64,000 nt of DNA from Ferrigenium kumadai. GTDB taxonomy: Bacteria > Pseudomonadota > Gammaproteobacteria > Burkholderiales > Gallionellaceae. Position numbers and translations under genes: made by a program. Below, in pieces: positions 42,688 through 50,573 of this stretch. A model generated the notes under the pieces. The model had not been told where the DNA came from. It ran no database searches and was given only the letters and a program-made list of their open reading frames with translations. Within the stretch, counting starts at the first letter, position 1. The number at the start of each line of letters is the position of its first letter. The stretch is taken from the NCBI RefSeq assembly GCF_018324385.1, contig NZ_AP019536.1:2108001-2172000 (forward strand). Reading direction: 5' to 3'.

Positions 42688-42975
42688 ATGAAAACCACAA
42701 TTATGAATGTGATTGTCGTTGCAGCATTGTCATTCAGCGGTGCGGCGCTTGCCGCCGCGGAGACGGCGGGCAAGGTACAGACTCCCGCAGCCCCACCTGC
42801 GGCACCGGCATCAGCAGTGCCGCCCGCCCCTGCGCAGGCAGCTCAGCCAGCAGCCAAACCTCTGGCTCCAGCCAAGCACGCCAAAGCAAAAAAACCGCGC
42901 CCGAAGAATCTCGACCTGAGGCATTGCCTGGATCTGGAGACTGACGCAGCCATTGCCAAGTGCGCAGGTGAGTAG
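42688..42975 (+). CDS. Small exported Ala/Pro-rich protein
   Basis: 95 residues. A signal peptide (about 1-22, ending GAALAAA) is followed by an Ala/Pro-rich low-complexity stretch (about 30-62), a basic patch KHAKAKKPRPK, and a short C-terminal part with two cysteines (RHCLDLETDAAIAKCAGE) that may form a disulfide. GAGGAG precedes it. I do not recognise a family; a periplasmic cell-surface or cation-binding role is only a guess. Confidence 0.65.
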   Translation: MKTTIMNVIVVAALSFSGAALAAAETAGKVQTPAAPPAAPASAVPPAPAQAAQPAAKPLAPAKHAKAKKPRPKNLDLRHCLDLETDAAIAKCAGE

Positions 42976-43279
42976 GCGCATTTTTTAGGTCGGCAAGGCA
43001 ACGCCTGCATCAACAATTAAAGGGACGCTCGAGATGTCTTTAAAACATTTCGAGCCCCTTTGGCTATTCCTGTAATTTGACTCAGCAAACGTTGATGGGG
43101 GTCGAAGGACGACCTCCTTTTCGAAGAGTGCGCGCACTCCCCTCTGACTAGCGCCTTGCCACAGTGCGCCGCCATTTGCCGGTTCGCTGCCCTCAGTTCC
43201 TTGTAATTATCCGGTTGCTTGGGTACAGTTGCGCCGCAAAATTCGGCGCTTCGATACTAAAAAAAGGATGCGGAACGAG
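42976..43279. other. Gene-free stretch with hairpins
   Basis: A long imperfect hairpin at 43019-43061 (AAAGGG..GCTCGAGATGT pairs with ACATTTCGAGC..CCCTTT, one G-T mismatch) and a smaller one near 43097-43116 (GGGGTCG/CGACCTC) followed by CTTTT. Either could end transcription of the small exported-protein gene. No gene is seen. Confidence 0.55.
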
Positions 43280-44404
43280 ATGGATATTCGGCAAAGTACC
43301 GGGGGAATTCTGATTCGCGGGGAAAGCGCCCCGGATATGGCTGAAACAGGTCGCAAGTTCTTTGAACAGGCTGCCGCTCACGGTATCGACCAGTATATGG
43401 AGGCCACCGACGCAGGCGAGCAAGGCGTCCGATTCCGGCTGCGCCCGGATTTGCGGCACCAGTGGGCGCCGGGTTGCGACACACGGCAACTTTGCGAGAG
43501 GCTCGGCCTCGATTCCCTGTCGAATCCCTCCGATCTCGAAAAGGAAATTTTGCTGGCGATGCTATTGGGGCCGGTGACATTCGAGTACCCGAGTCATGAC
43601 GAGCTCGTCGCATCGATACGCGTCCGGCGGAACGTCGCCGAGGCGGCCCGCCGCACGGCGCTCGCCTTCCACACCAGCAAGATCGAACGGCCCACGGATT
43701 ACTGGACTTACACGGAAGAACGCGGCTTTACCATCCTGCCGGGCAAGCCGCTGATCGAGGCGCTGCGCAAGGCGACCCAACCGGAGGTGTCCGGCCAGCA
43801 ATATTCCTTCTCCTGCTACCGCGCCACGGAATACGTGATGCTGCTCGGCATCGCGCAGGAACTCGCCACATGCAATCCGGTGCTGCTGCAGCAGCTTCAG
43901 CGGCAATGGGAATCGCGGGCCATCATGTCGCGGCAGTACCACGACGTTTTCCTGCGGGAATATGGTTCGATGGACGAGCCATTGCCGCCGGGATACTACG
44001 TTCCGGGTGAGCGCCTGTGGTTCCGCAATCCGGACGAGCGCTCCGCGGATGTTTCCGGTTACGAGGGCTCCTGGGTCATCTATATGGGGGGCGGTTTGTT
44101 TACCAATTTCTGGAATTGCGACAAGCCTTACACCCTGGCATCGAAATGTATCGAGATCTACCACTGGCGCGACGGGGTTTATCAGGATGCCGAGGGCAAT
44201 TCGCAGATGGATGAAGCCATCGTCGAGGAGCGCGTCCGCGCCACGTTGAGCACCCCCGGTGAGGTCGAGCGCATTCTCAACCGGATGATGCGAATGCGGG
44301 ACCCCCAGGACGTTTATGCAGATGGCGGCTGCATCGATGCCTCTCGCGAATACGCGCGCTGGATCTGCCCCAGCACCGCCGACCTCATCCTGCCCCAAGA
44401 ATAG
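43280..44404 (+). CDS. Transglutaminase-like protein (protein-glutamine gamma-glutamyltransferase, Tgl-type)
   Basis: 374 residues. Several blocks parallel the Bacillus Tgl family in order: DYWTYTEERGFTILPGKPLIEAL, QYSFSCYRATEYVMLLGIAQEL (candidate catalytic Cys, matching the ECATA motif), YVPGERLWFRNPD (matching GDCVYFKNP) and GYEGSWVIYMGGGLF (matching QGENVIVLGDGLY). There is no signal peptide. Tgl enzymes cross-link proteins through glutamine side chains. The expected GHG histidine after the last block is replaced by NFWNCDK, so activity is uncertain. The start at 43280 is a choice; 43268 and 43229 are also in frame. Confidence 0.55.
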   Translation: MDIRQSTGGILIRGESAPDMAETGRKFFEQAAAHGIDQYMEATDAGEQGVRFRLRPDLRHQWAPGCDTRQLCERLGLDSLSNPSDLEKEILLAMLLGPVTFEYPSHDELVASIRVRRNVAEAARRTALAFHTSKIERPTDYWTYTEERGFTILPGKPLIEALRKATQPEVSGQQYSFSCYRATEYVMLLGIAQELATCNPVLLQQLQRQWESRAIMSRQYHDVFLREYGSMDEPLPPGYYVPGERLWFRNPDERSADVSGYEGSWVIYMGGGLFTNFWNCDKPYTLASKCIEIYHWRDGVYQDAEGNSQMDEAIVEERVRATLSTPGEVERILNRMMRMRDPQDVYADGGCIDASREYARWICPSTADLILPQE

Positions 44405-44413
44405 CCATCCGAA

Positions 44414-44962
44414 TCAAACGATTCCGGCCAACCAAAGCCGCAGCCTGAGCCCGATCTCCGTGGTGTAGCCGACCTCGATAAAGCTTATCTCGCCGTCCGG
44501 CGCGACGATGAAGCTCGCGGGCACGGCATGCACGCCCCATGTCCTCGAGATGCTGCCGTCCGCATCGTTCACCGCCGGAAAAGCGATGCCCTGTTCGCGC
44601 ATGTGCCGTACGACTTCTTCCGGCCTGCCGCTCTGCATTGCGACGGTGATGGTGTCCGGATGGTCCTTCGCGATGGCGGCGATGCTGCCCTGTTCGGCAC
44701 GACAGACCGGACACCAGCTCGCCCAGAAATGCACCAGCACGGGACGTTCGGGATGCGCGGGCAAGATGTAGTTCTGGCCCGCGAGCGTGACGCCCTGTAA
44801 CTCCGGGGCTGCGCCGCCGGCCATGTCGCGCTGCTGCCAGGCGCGTATGCCAACGACGACTGCGACGAACAGCAGTACGGTGAGGGCATTCTTCAGGAAC
44901 GGACCGGGCTTGCGCACCCGGGACAGCCGTCGCACCAGCTCGCAGGTGAGGCAACGCATCAA
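44414..44962 (-). CDS. Membrane-anchored thioredoxin-like protein (ScsD/TlpA type)
   Basis: 182 residues. One N-terminal transmembrane helix (about 24-40) anchors a periplasmic thioredoxin fold with the redox motif WASWCPVCRAEQ and cis-proline loop HAVPASFIV. It should reduce or exchange disulfides in periplasmic proteins. Its start overlaps the stop of the upstream alkene reductase gene by 4 bases. Confidence 0.85.
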   Translation of the reverse strand: MMRCLTCELVRRLSRVRKPGPFLKNALTVLLFVAVVVGIRAWQQRDMAGGAAPELQGVTLAGQNYILPAHPERPVLVHFWASWCPVCRAEQGSIAAIAKDHPDTITVAMQSGRPEEVVRHMREQGIAFPAVNDADGSISRTWGVHAVPASFIVAPDGEISFIEVGYTTEIGLRLRLWLAGIV

Positions 44963-46026
44963 AGGTCCGTGTATCCCTTTTCGCCCGGCGTGTAGAAGGT
45001 GTCGGGGTCCGGCGCGGCCAGCGGGCTGCCGTTGCGCAGTTTCTCCACCAGGTCCGGATTGGCGAGGAACGGGCGGCCGAAGGCGACGAGATCGCCGCGT
45101 TGCGCGTCGAGGTCCGCATTCGCGCGCGCCAGGTCATAGCCGCCGGAGAGGATGTATTTGCCTTTGAAGCCGGCGCGTATCTTCGCCTTGATTACGGGAC
45201 TGACTTCGGGCGCCCCCATCGAGCTGTGGTCGACGACGTGGATGTATGCCAGGCCGATGCCGCTCAGCTCGGCCATCAGGCGTTCATACATCGCATCCAT
45301 TTCGGCATCGGGCGCCATGCCGTTGAACACACCATAGGGCGAGACTCGCATGCCGATGCGCTCCGCGCCGATGGCGGCGGCACATGCCCGCGCGACTTCC
45401 ACGGCGAAGCGGATACGGTTTTCGATGCTGCCGCCCCATCGGTCGGCGCGCTTGTTCGAGGCGGTATTGAGGAACTGGTCGATCAGATAGCCGTTGGCCC
45501 CGTGCAGCTCAATGCCGTCGAAGCCCGCTTCAATGGCACGCTTGGCGGAGTGGGCATATTCGGCGATGGCATGATCGATGTCGGCCTCGCTCATCTCGAC
45601 GGGTGCCGGCTGCGGCTGCGGCCCGTCACTGTCCGTCCACATCGTGCCGGGTGCTGCGATGGCGGATGGCGCGAGTATCCTGGTTCCGGCCGGCATGTTT
45701 GCGGGATGGCTGACGCGGCCGGTATGCATCAGTTGTATGAAGATCAGACCACCATCCCGGTGCACGGCGTCGGTCACCAGGCGCCAGCCCTGTACTTGCG
45801 CATCCGAATACATACCGGGGATGCGGGCATAGCCCAGGCCGTTCGGCGATGGCGAAGTTCCTTCGGTGATGATGAGCCCTGCCCCGGCGCGCATGCCGTA
45901 GTACTTTGCCATCAGCTCGTTCGGCACGTTGCCGATGGCACGGCTGCGGGTCATCGGCGACATGACGATGCGGTTCTTCAGTTGCAGTTTGCCAAGCGCG
46001 GCGGGGGTGAACAGGGTGGTGGTCAT
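44959..46026 (-). CDS. Alkene reductase, Old Yellow Enzyme family (NemA-like)
   Basis: 355 residues from MTTTLFTPAALGKLQLKNRI. FMN/substrate motifs include VMSPMTRSRA, the HTGR motif IQLMHTGRVSHPANM, FDGIELHGANGYLIDQFLN, DRWGGSIENRIRF and VAFGRPFLANPDLVEKL, all typical of NemA. It reduces activated C=C bonds (and often nitrate esters or quinones) with NAD(P)H. AAGGAG is 7 bp before the ATG; an earlier in-frame ATG at 46080 has none. It lies downstream of the VOC gene on the same strand. Confidence 0.93.
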   Translation of the reverse strand: MTTTLFTPAALGKLQLKNRIVMSPMTRSRAIGNVPNELMAKYYGMRAGAGLIITEGTSPSPNGLGYARIPGMYSDAQVQGWRLVTDAVHRDGGLIFIQLMHTGRVSHPANMPAGTRILAPSAIAAPGTMWTDSDGPQPQPAPVEMSEADIDHAIAEYAHSAKRAIEAGFDGIELHGANGYLIDQFLNTASNKRADRWGGSIENRIRFAVEVARACAAAIGAERIGMRVSPYGVFNGMAPDAEMDAMYERLMAELSGIGLAYIHVVDHSSMGAPEVSPVIKAKIRAGFKGKYILSGGYDLARANADLDAQRGDLVAFGRPFLANPDLVEKLRNGSPLAAPDPDTFYTPGEKGYTDL

Positions 46027-46080
46027 CTTGTGCTCCTTGGTTCGTTTGAAATCATGTGAAAAACCAACCGTTTCGTACAT

Positions 46081-46482
46081 CTATTTTCCTGGCCATATGA
46101 ATTCCACACGGATGCCGCTTGGCTCATGGCACATCATATGTTTCGCAGGCCCCTGTCCCAATCGCTCCGGGGCGAATTCAATGCTGGTTCCGTTGTCTGT
46201 GAGTCGCTTGTGAATCCTGATCAAGTCATCCTCGTTTTCAACATTAAAAGCCACGTGGTGCAGCCCGATATTCTTATGCCTGTTGAATTGGACGGATGGC
46301 TCATCCTTGATCGCCCAAAGGGTAACCATGATGCTGCCATCGCTTACATAAATGGCCGGATAGCCTTCATTCCTGCGCACTTCCTTCCAGCCGAGCAAAG
46401 AGGTAAAAAAGTTTGCACTTTCCTCCAGCTTCGATACGGCAAGCCCGATATGATGCGCACCGTTTGTAATCGGTTTATTCAT
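46081..46482 (-). CDS. VOC (glyoxalase/bleomycin resistance) family protein
   Basis: 133 residues. Two beta-alpha-beta-beta-beta halves are visible: HHIGLAVSKLEESANFF starts the first and LHHVAFNVENEDDL the second, with His and Glu residues (HHI, HHVAF, VEFIW) at metal positions. The substrate is unknown. It probably shares a transcript with the alkene reductase 54 bp downstream, suggesting a role in handling reactive carbonyls or quinones. Confidence 0.87.
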   Translation of the reverse strand: MNKPITNGAHHIGLAVSKLEESANFFTSLLGWKEVRRNEGYPAIYVSDGSIMVTLWAIKDEPSVQFNRHKNIGLHHVAFNVENEDDLIRIHKRLTDNGTSIEFAPERLGQGPAKHMMCHEPSGIRVEFIWPGK

Positions 46483-46516
46483 GGTGCCCCTTTAAAGTGA
46501 CATGGTAAATCATGCA

Positions 46517-46596
46517 AAGCGGCCGGAACCAAAACGCAGTTTCGGTGCAGGCTAACACCGCCCAGCGGATGTTAAGCGAAGCGGCCGGAACCAAAA
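46517..46596. repeat. 18-bp direct repeat: duplicated 3' end of the pirin gene
   Basis: The same 18 bp occurs at 46517-46534 and 46579-46596. On the minus strand both copies read FGSGRF followed by A and a stop. The second is the true pirin end; the first lies 62 bp downstream and is a relic. Confidence 0.7.
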
Positions 46597-47438
46597 TCCT
46601 GCAGCGCCCGCTGTATCTCTTCCGGCGTATTCATCACGAACGGCCCGTACTGCACGATGGCCTCGTTGAGCGGCTTACCGGCGACGAGGATCAGGCGGGC
46701 ATCCTCCGTCGACGCGATGACCACGCCATCGGCTTCCGGCGTGTTGCTCAATATCCCCATGCGGTGCGATTCGACCGGCGTATCGCCGACTTGCACCGCG
46801 CCGCGATAGACGTAGATGAAGGCGTTATGCGAGGCCGGTACCGCGGTTGAAAATCCGGCGCCTGCCGGGATGTGGATGTCGAGGTACAGCGGCTCGGTGA
46901 TCTCGCGCGTGACCGCACCCGCCACGCCGTTGCTGCTCCCGGCGATCACGCGCACGGTCACACCATCGGGCGTCACATATTCGGGGATCGCCTCGCTGGG
47001 AAAATCCCGGTACCAGGGCTCACGCATCTTGTTCTGCGCGGGCAGGTTTAGCCACAGCTGGAAGCCCTCCATCACGCCGTTTTCCTGCTCGGGAATCTCG
47101 GAGTGGATCACGCCGCGCCCGGCGATCATCCACTGCACGCCGCCGTTTTGCAGCAGCCCTTCATGCCCCGCGCTGTCGCGATGCCGCATGCGCCCGGCGA
47201 GCATGTAGGTCACCGTCTCGAAGCCGCGATGCGGATGGTCCGGAAAGCCCGCGATGTAGTCGTCCGGGTTGTCGCTGCCGAACGCGTCCAGCATCAGGAA
47301 AGGATCGAGACGGCGTTGCAGTTTGCCGGTGAGCACGCGGGTCAGCTTCACGCCCGCGCCATCCGACGTGGCGACACCTTCGACGAGACGTTCGATGCCG
47401 CGCGATTGGTGCACGGCTGTCTGAGCGATTGTGTTCAT
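46572..47438 (-). CDS. Pirin family protein
   Basis: 288 residues, bicupin fold. The metal ligands of the N-terminal cupin are visible in FPDHPHRGFETVTYML and VQWMIAGRGVIHSE. Pirins include quercetin 2,3-dioxygenases and redox regulators; the activity cannot be told. The ATG at 47438 has GAGGAG 6 bp upstream; a longer opening to 47828 runs antisense to the LysR gene. It is divergent from that LysR gene and is its likely target. Confidence 0.92.
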   Translation of the reverse strand: MNTIAQTAVHQSRGIERLVEGVATSDGAGVKLTRVLTGKLQRRLDPFLMLDAFGSDNPDDYIAGFPDHPHRGFETVTYMLAGRMRHRDSAGHEGLLQNGGVQWMIAGRGVIHSEIPEQENGVMEGFQLWLNLPAQNKMREPWYRDFPSEAIPEYVTPDGVTVRVIAGSSNGVAGAVTREITEPLYLDIHIPAGAGFSTAVPASHNAFIYVYRGAVQVGDTPVESHRMGILSNTPEADGVVIASTEDARLILVAGKPLNEAIVQYGPFVMNTPEEIQRALQDFGSGRFA

Positions 47439-47509
47439 GATCGACTCCTCTAGTGAGTGAAGATGACTGCATCTTATGCGTATCGAAAACATAGATAAAG
47501 CCAGCATTA

Positions 47510-47526
47510 CGGGATAGACTATCCCG
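47510..47526. promoter_or_regulatory. Palindromic operator between pirin and lysR
   Basis: CGGGATAG (47510-47517), one base, then CTATCCCG (47519-47526): a perfect 8+1+8 palindrome ending 3 bp before the LysR start codon. It is a good candidate for LysR autoregulation, though T-N11-A boxes are more usual for this family. Confidence 0.55.
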
Positions 47527-47529
47527 ATA

Positions 47530-48435
47530 ATGGAACAAAAGAACCTCTCTGCCGATGACCTGATCCTGTTCGCGACCATCGTCGAACAGGTGAGCCTCGT
47601 TCGCGCCGCCGAACATCTCGCCATGCCCAAAGCCACGGTCTCGCGCCGCTTGGCGAACCTGGAAGCGGCACTGGGCCAGCGTCTGTTGATACGCACCACA
47701 CGCCGCCTGACGCTCACCGAATTCGGCCAGGAGTTTCTCGACCATTGCCGCCGCGTCGCCGAGGAAGTCGCGACCACGCAGGACTTCGTGCGCAGCCAGG
47801 ATGTGCAGCCGCGCGGACGGTTGCGCATCTCGATGCCGGCCGATTACGCGGAGCAACGGCTATCGCGCGCGATAGCTACCTTCATCGAAACCTGCCCCGA
47901 GATCGAGATCGAGCTGGACCTGTCCGCCCGGCGCGTCGACCTGATCGGCGAACGTTTCGACCTGGCGATACGCATAGGTCCGCTGGATGACGATGCGACA
48001 CTGGTGGCGCGCAAGATAGACGAACTGTGCCCCCATCTTTATGCCAGCCCGATCTATCTCGCGTTGCATCCGCTGCCGCAGCATCCCGACGACCTGATGA
48101 CGCACAGTGCGGTGCGCATGCTGTCCGGTCGCGGTGCGGCGATCCCGTGGAAACTGACCCGCGGAAAAGAGAGCTGGGCAAACGTCCCTCCCGGCAGACT
48201 CACCATAAACTCGCCGAGCGTGATCCACCAGCTCTTGCTGGAGGGGGCCGGCATCGGCGTGTTACCGGACTACTTTGCTGAAGAGGATGTGCGTCGCAAA
48301 CGGCTGGTGCGCGTGCTGCCGGACTGGTCGCTGCCGGTTGTCCCCGTGTGGGCAGTGATGCCGATGCGCCGCTACCTGCCGGCCAAGACGCGCGTCTTCC
48401 TCGCACATCTCGAGCGGTTCATGGCGAAGGGCTGA
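47530..48435 (+). CDS. LysR family transcriptional regulator
   Basis: 301 residues. The N-terminal winged helix (FATIVEQVSLVRAAEHLAMPKATVSRRLANLE) is followed by a substrate-binding domain (RGRLRISMPADYAEQRL; RRVDLIGERFDLAIRIG), the CrgA/AaeR-like LTTR subgroup. No Shine-Dalgarno sequence is visible; a palindrome occupies that position. It is divergent from pirin (91 bp) and probably controls it in response to an electrophile or aromatic compound. Confidence 0.92.
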   Translation: MEQKNLSADDLILFATIVEQVSLVRAAEHLAMPKATVSRRLANLEAALGQRLLIRTTRRLTLTEFGQEFLDHCRRVAEEVATTQDFVRSQDVQPRGRLRISMPADYAEQRLSRAIATFIETCPEIEIELDLSARRVDLIGERFDLAIRIGPLDDDATLVARKIDELCPHLYASPIYLALHPLPQHPDDLMTHSAVRMLSGRGAAIPWKLTRGKESWANVPPGRLTINSPSVIHQLLLEGAGIGVLPDYFAEEDVRRKRLVRVLPDWSLPVVPVWAVMPMRRYLPAKTRVFLAHLERFMAKG

Positions 48436-48514
48436 AAGGTCCCGGAGTCTGCCAAGTCGGACGGGGCCGCAGGGCTTCGCTCGCTTATGCTCATTCGTTG
48501 CAGCCTGTGGGTTG

Positions 48515-49582
48515 TCATGCCGGCTTGGCGCGCAAATACTGCTTCGGCCATTCCACTTCCGCGCCCAGTTCGCGCGCCGCATGCAGCGGCCAGTACGGAT
48601 CACGCAGCAATTCCCGTGCGAGCAGCACCGCATCCGCGAGGCCGGTGGCGACGATCTGCTCGGCCTGCGCCGCGTCGGTGATGAGGCCGACCGCACCGAC
48701 GGCGATCCCCGCTTCCTGTCGGATGGCGGTGGCAAAGGGCGTCTGGAAGCCGGGGCCAGCGGGAATCCTGGCGTCGGGGGTGAGCCCGCCGCTGGAACAG
48801 TCGATCAGGTCCACGCCGGTCTCTTTAAGCCAGCGGCACAGCGCAACCGACTGCGCCAAATCCCAGCCCCCCTCCACCCAATCCGAGGCAGAGATGCGCA
48901 CGAACAGCGGCAGGTTATGCGGCCAGACCTCGCGCACCGCGTGCGCCACCCGCAGCGGCAGGCACGCGCGGTTCTCCAGGCTGCCGCCGTAATCGTCGGT
49001 GCGGCGGTTGGTGAGCGGCGACAGAAACTGGTGCAGCAGGTAACCGTGCGCCATGTGGATCTCCACCACCTTGAAGCCGGCAGCGAGTGCACGCTTGGCG
49101 GCATCGGTGAAACTTTGCACGATGCCGTCCAGTTCCGTCACAGTCAGTTCACGCGGCATCGGCGATTCCCGCGAGAAGGGGACGGCGCTCGGCGCGACCA
49201 CCTGCCACCCGCCCTGCTCCGGCCTGAGCGGGCTGCCGCTGAGCCAGGGAGCGTCGGTGGACGCCTTGCGACCTGCGTGTGCGAGCTGGATGGCGGGAAC
49301 CGCGCCGTGTTCGGCGATGAAGCGCGCGATGGGCGCGAACGCCTCAGCCTGACGGTCGTTCCACAAACCGAGGTCATGGGGCGAGATGCGGCCCTCTGCA
49401 GCCACGGCGGTCGCCTCGACCATCACCAGTCCGGCGCCACCGACCGCGCGGCTGCCCAGATGCACGAGGTGCCAGTCGTTGGGCACGCCCTCCAGCGCAG
49501 AGTACTGGCACATGGGCGAGACGAAGATGCGGTTCCTGAATGTGGTGCTGCGCAACCTGAAACTCGAAAACAGTTTGCTCAT
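48515..49582 (-). CDS. NADH:flavin oxidoreductase, Old Yellow Enzyme family (YqjM-like)
   Basis: 355 residues. VSPMCQYSALEG carries the Cys typical of the thermophilic-like/YqjM class, with IQLAHAGRKAST, VEIHMAHGYLLHQFLSPLTN, DDYGGSLENR and ELLRDPYWPLHAA. It reduces activated alkenes. This is the second OYE in 4 kb but of a different class from the NemA-like one, and it is convergent with the LysR gene. Confidence 0.93.
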   Translation of the reverse strand: MSKLFSSFRLRSTTFRNRIFVSPMCQYSALEGVPNDWHLVHLGSRAVGGAGLVMVEATAVAAEGRISPHDLGLWNDRQAEAFAPIARFIAEHGAVPAIQLAHAGRKASTDAPWLSGSPLRPEQGGWQVVAPSAVPFSRESPMPRELTVTELDGIVQSFTDAAKRALAAGFKVVEIHMAHGYLLHQFLSPLTNRRTDDYGGSLENRACLPLRVAHAVREVWPHNLPLFVRISASDWVEGGWDLAQSVALCRWLKETGVDLIDCSSGGLTPDARIPAGPGFQTPFATAIRQEAGIAVGAVGLITDAAQAEQIVATGLADAVLLARELLRDPYWPLHAARELGAEVEWPKQYLRAKPA

Positions 49583-49622
49583 GCGTTCATCCTCCTTGCG
49601 ACTTCGGTTGGACTGGCAATGC

Positions 49623-50045
49623 TCAATCAGGCTCGAAACTTCCCCACGCCCCGCCCTTCCTGCTTCCCGACTCGAAGCGCTCGATCTCGCGCCGGTCGCG
49701 CTTGGTCGGCCTGCCCTTGAATGAAGGTTGAGGCATCAATTTGAGCTGGGCGGAGAGCGCTTCGCGTTTCGCCCTGCTTTCCTCGGTCTCTCGGTAGAGC
49801 TTCTGGGCCTCCGATGCGGGGCCGCGTTTACCGGAGATTGCGAGCACTTCAACATCGAAGCGGTACTGCCCGGCGCGTATCTCCAGCCGGTCGCCCACGC
49901 CCACGGCCTTCGCGGGTTTGATGCGCGCTTCGTTCATCGTGACCTTGCCGCTCTCCACCGCGTCGGCGGCAAGGCTGCGCGTCTTGAAGAATCTCGCAGC
50001 CCACAGCCATTTGTCTATACGCAGTTTGCCGGTTTCTTCAGTCAT
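49623..50045 (-). CDS. hslR: S4-domain RNA-binding heat shock protein Hsp15
   Basis: 140 residues. The S4 domain starts at [18 protein letters not shown] and continues to [12 protein letters not shown]; a basic C-terminal tail ([16 protein letters not shown]) follows, as in Hsp15. It binds 50S subunits with a stuck nascent chain to help recycle them. The ATG at 50045 overlaps the stop of the macrodomain gene by 4 bases. Confidence 0.93.
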   Translation of the reverse strand: MTEETGKLRIDKWLWAARFFKTRSLAADAVESGKVTMNEARIKPAKAVGVGDRLEIRAGQYRFDVEVLAISGKRGPASEAQKLYRETEESRAKREALSAQLKLMPQPSFKGRPTKRDRREIERFESGSRKGGAWGSFEPD

Positions 50046-50554
50046 GCGGATGCCAGGAGTTTTTCGTAGACGGCGAGATCGCCGCCGGAGAAACAACAGA
50101 AGACCACTTCCTCGATGCTCTTCAATTCATGCAGCATTTGCCTGACGGTCTGCACCGCGATGCTCGCGGCCTGCTCGAAGGGATAGCCGTAGACGCCGGT
50201 ACTGATGGAGGGAAATGCGATGGAGCGGACGCCGTGTTGCGCGGCCACTTCGAGCGAGCGGCGGTAGCAGGAGGCGAGCAGCTCCGGCTCGCCGTGCGTG
50301 CCGCCGTTCCAGACGGGGCCGACGGTATGGACGACGAGCTTCGCGGGAAGGCGATAGCCCTTGGTAAGCTTGGCGTCGCCCGTCGCACAGCCGCCGAGGG
50401 TGCGGCATTCGGCCAGCAGCTCCGCCCCTGCCGCGCGGTGGATCGCGCCGTCCACCCCGCCACCACCCAACAGCGAGTGGTTCGCCGCATTCACGATGGC
50501 GTCGACCTTGAGGGTGGTGATGTCTGCCCTTACTGCGTGGATCAGCGCGGACAT
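50042..50554 (-). CDS. Macrodomain O-acetyl-ADP-ribose deacetylase (YmdB-like)
   Basis: 170 residues, one macrodomain. Motifs are [35 protein letters not shown] and [14 protein letters not shown], which bind ADP-ribose; the Asn and Asp of the catalytic loop are present. It may remove ADP-ribose from proteins or hydrolyse O-acetyl-ADP-ribose. It is cotranscribed with hslR by overlap. Confidence 0.93.
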   Translation of the reverse strand: MSALIHAVRADITTLKVDAIVNAANHSLLGGGGVDGAIHRAAGAELLAECRTLGGCATGDAKLTKGYRLPAKLVVHTVGPVWNGGTHGEPELLASCYRRSLEVAAQHGVRSIAFPSISTGVYGYPFEQAASIAVQTVRQMLHELKSIEEVVFCCFSGGDLAVYEKLLASA

Positions 50555-50573
50555 GGCACGGGGCGGGGTGAGG

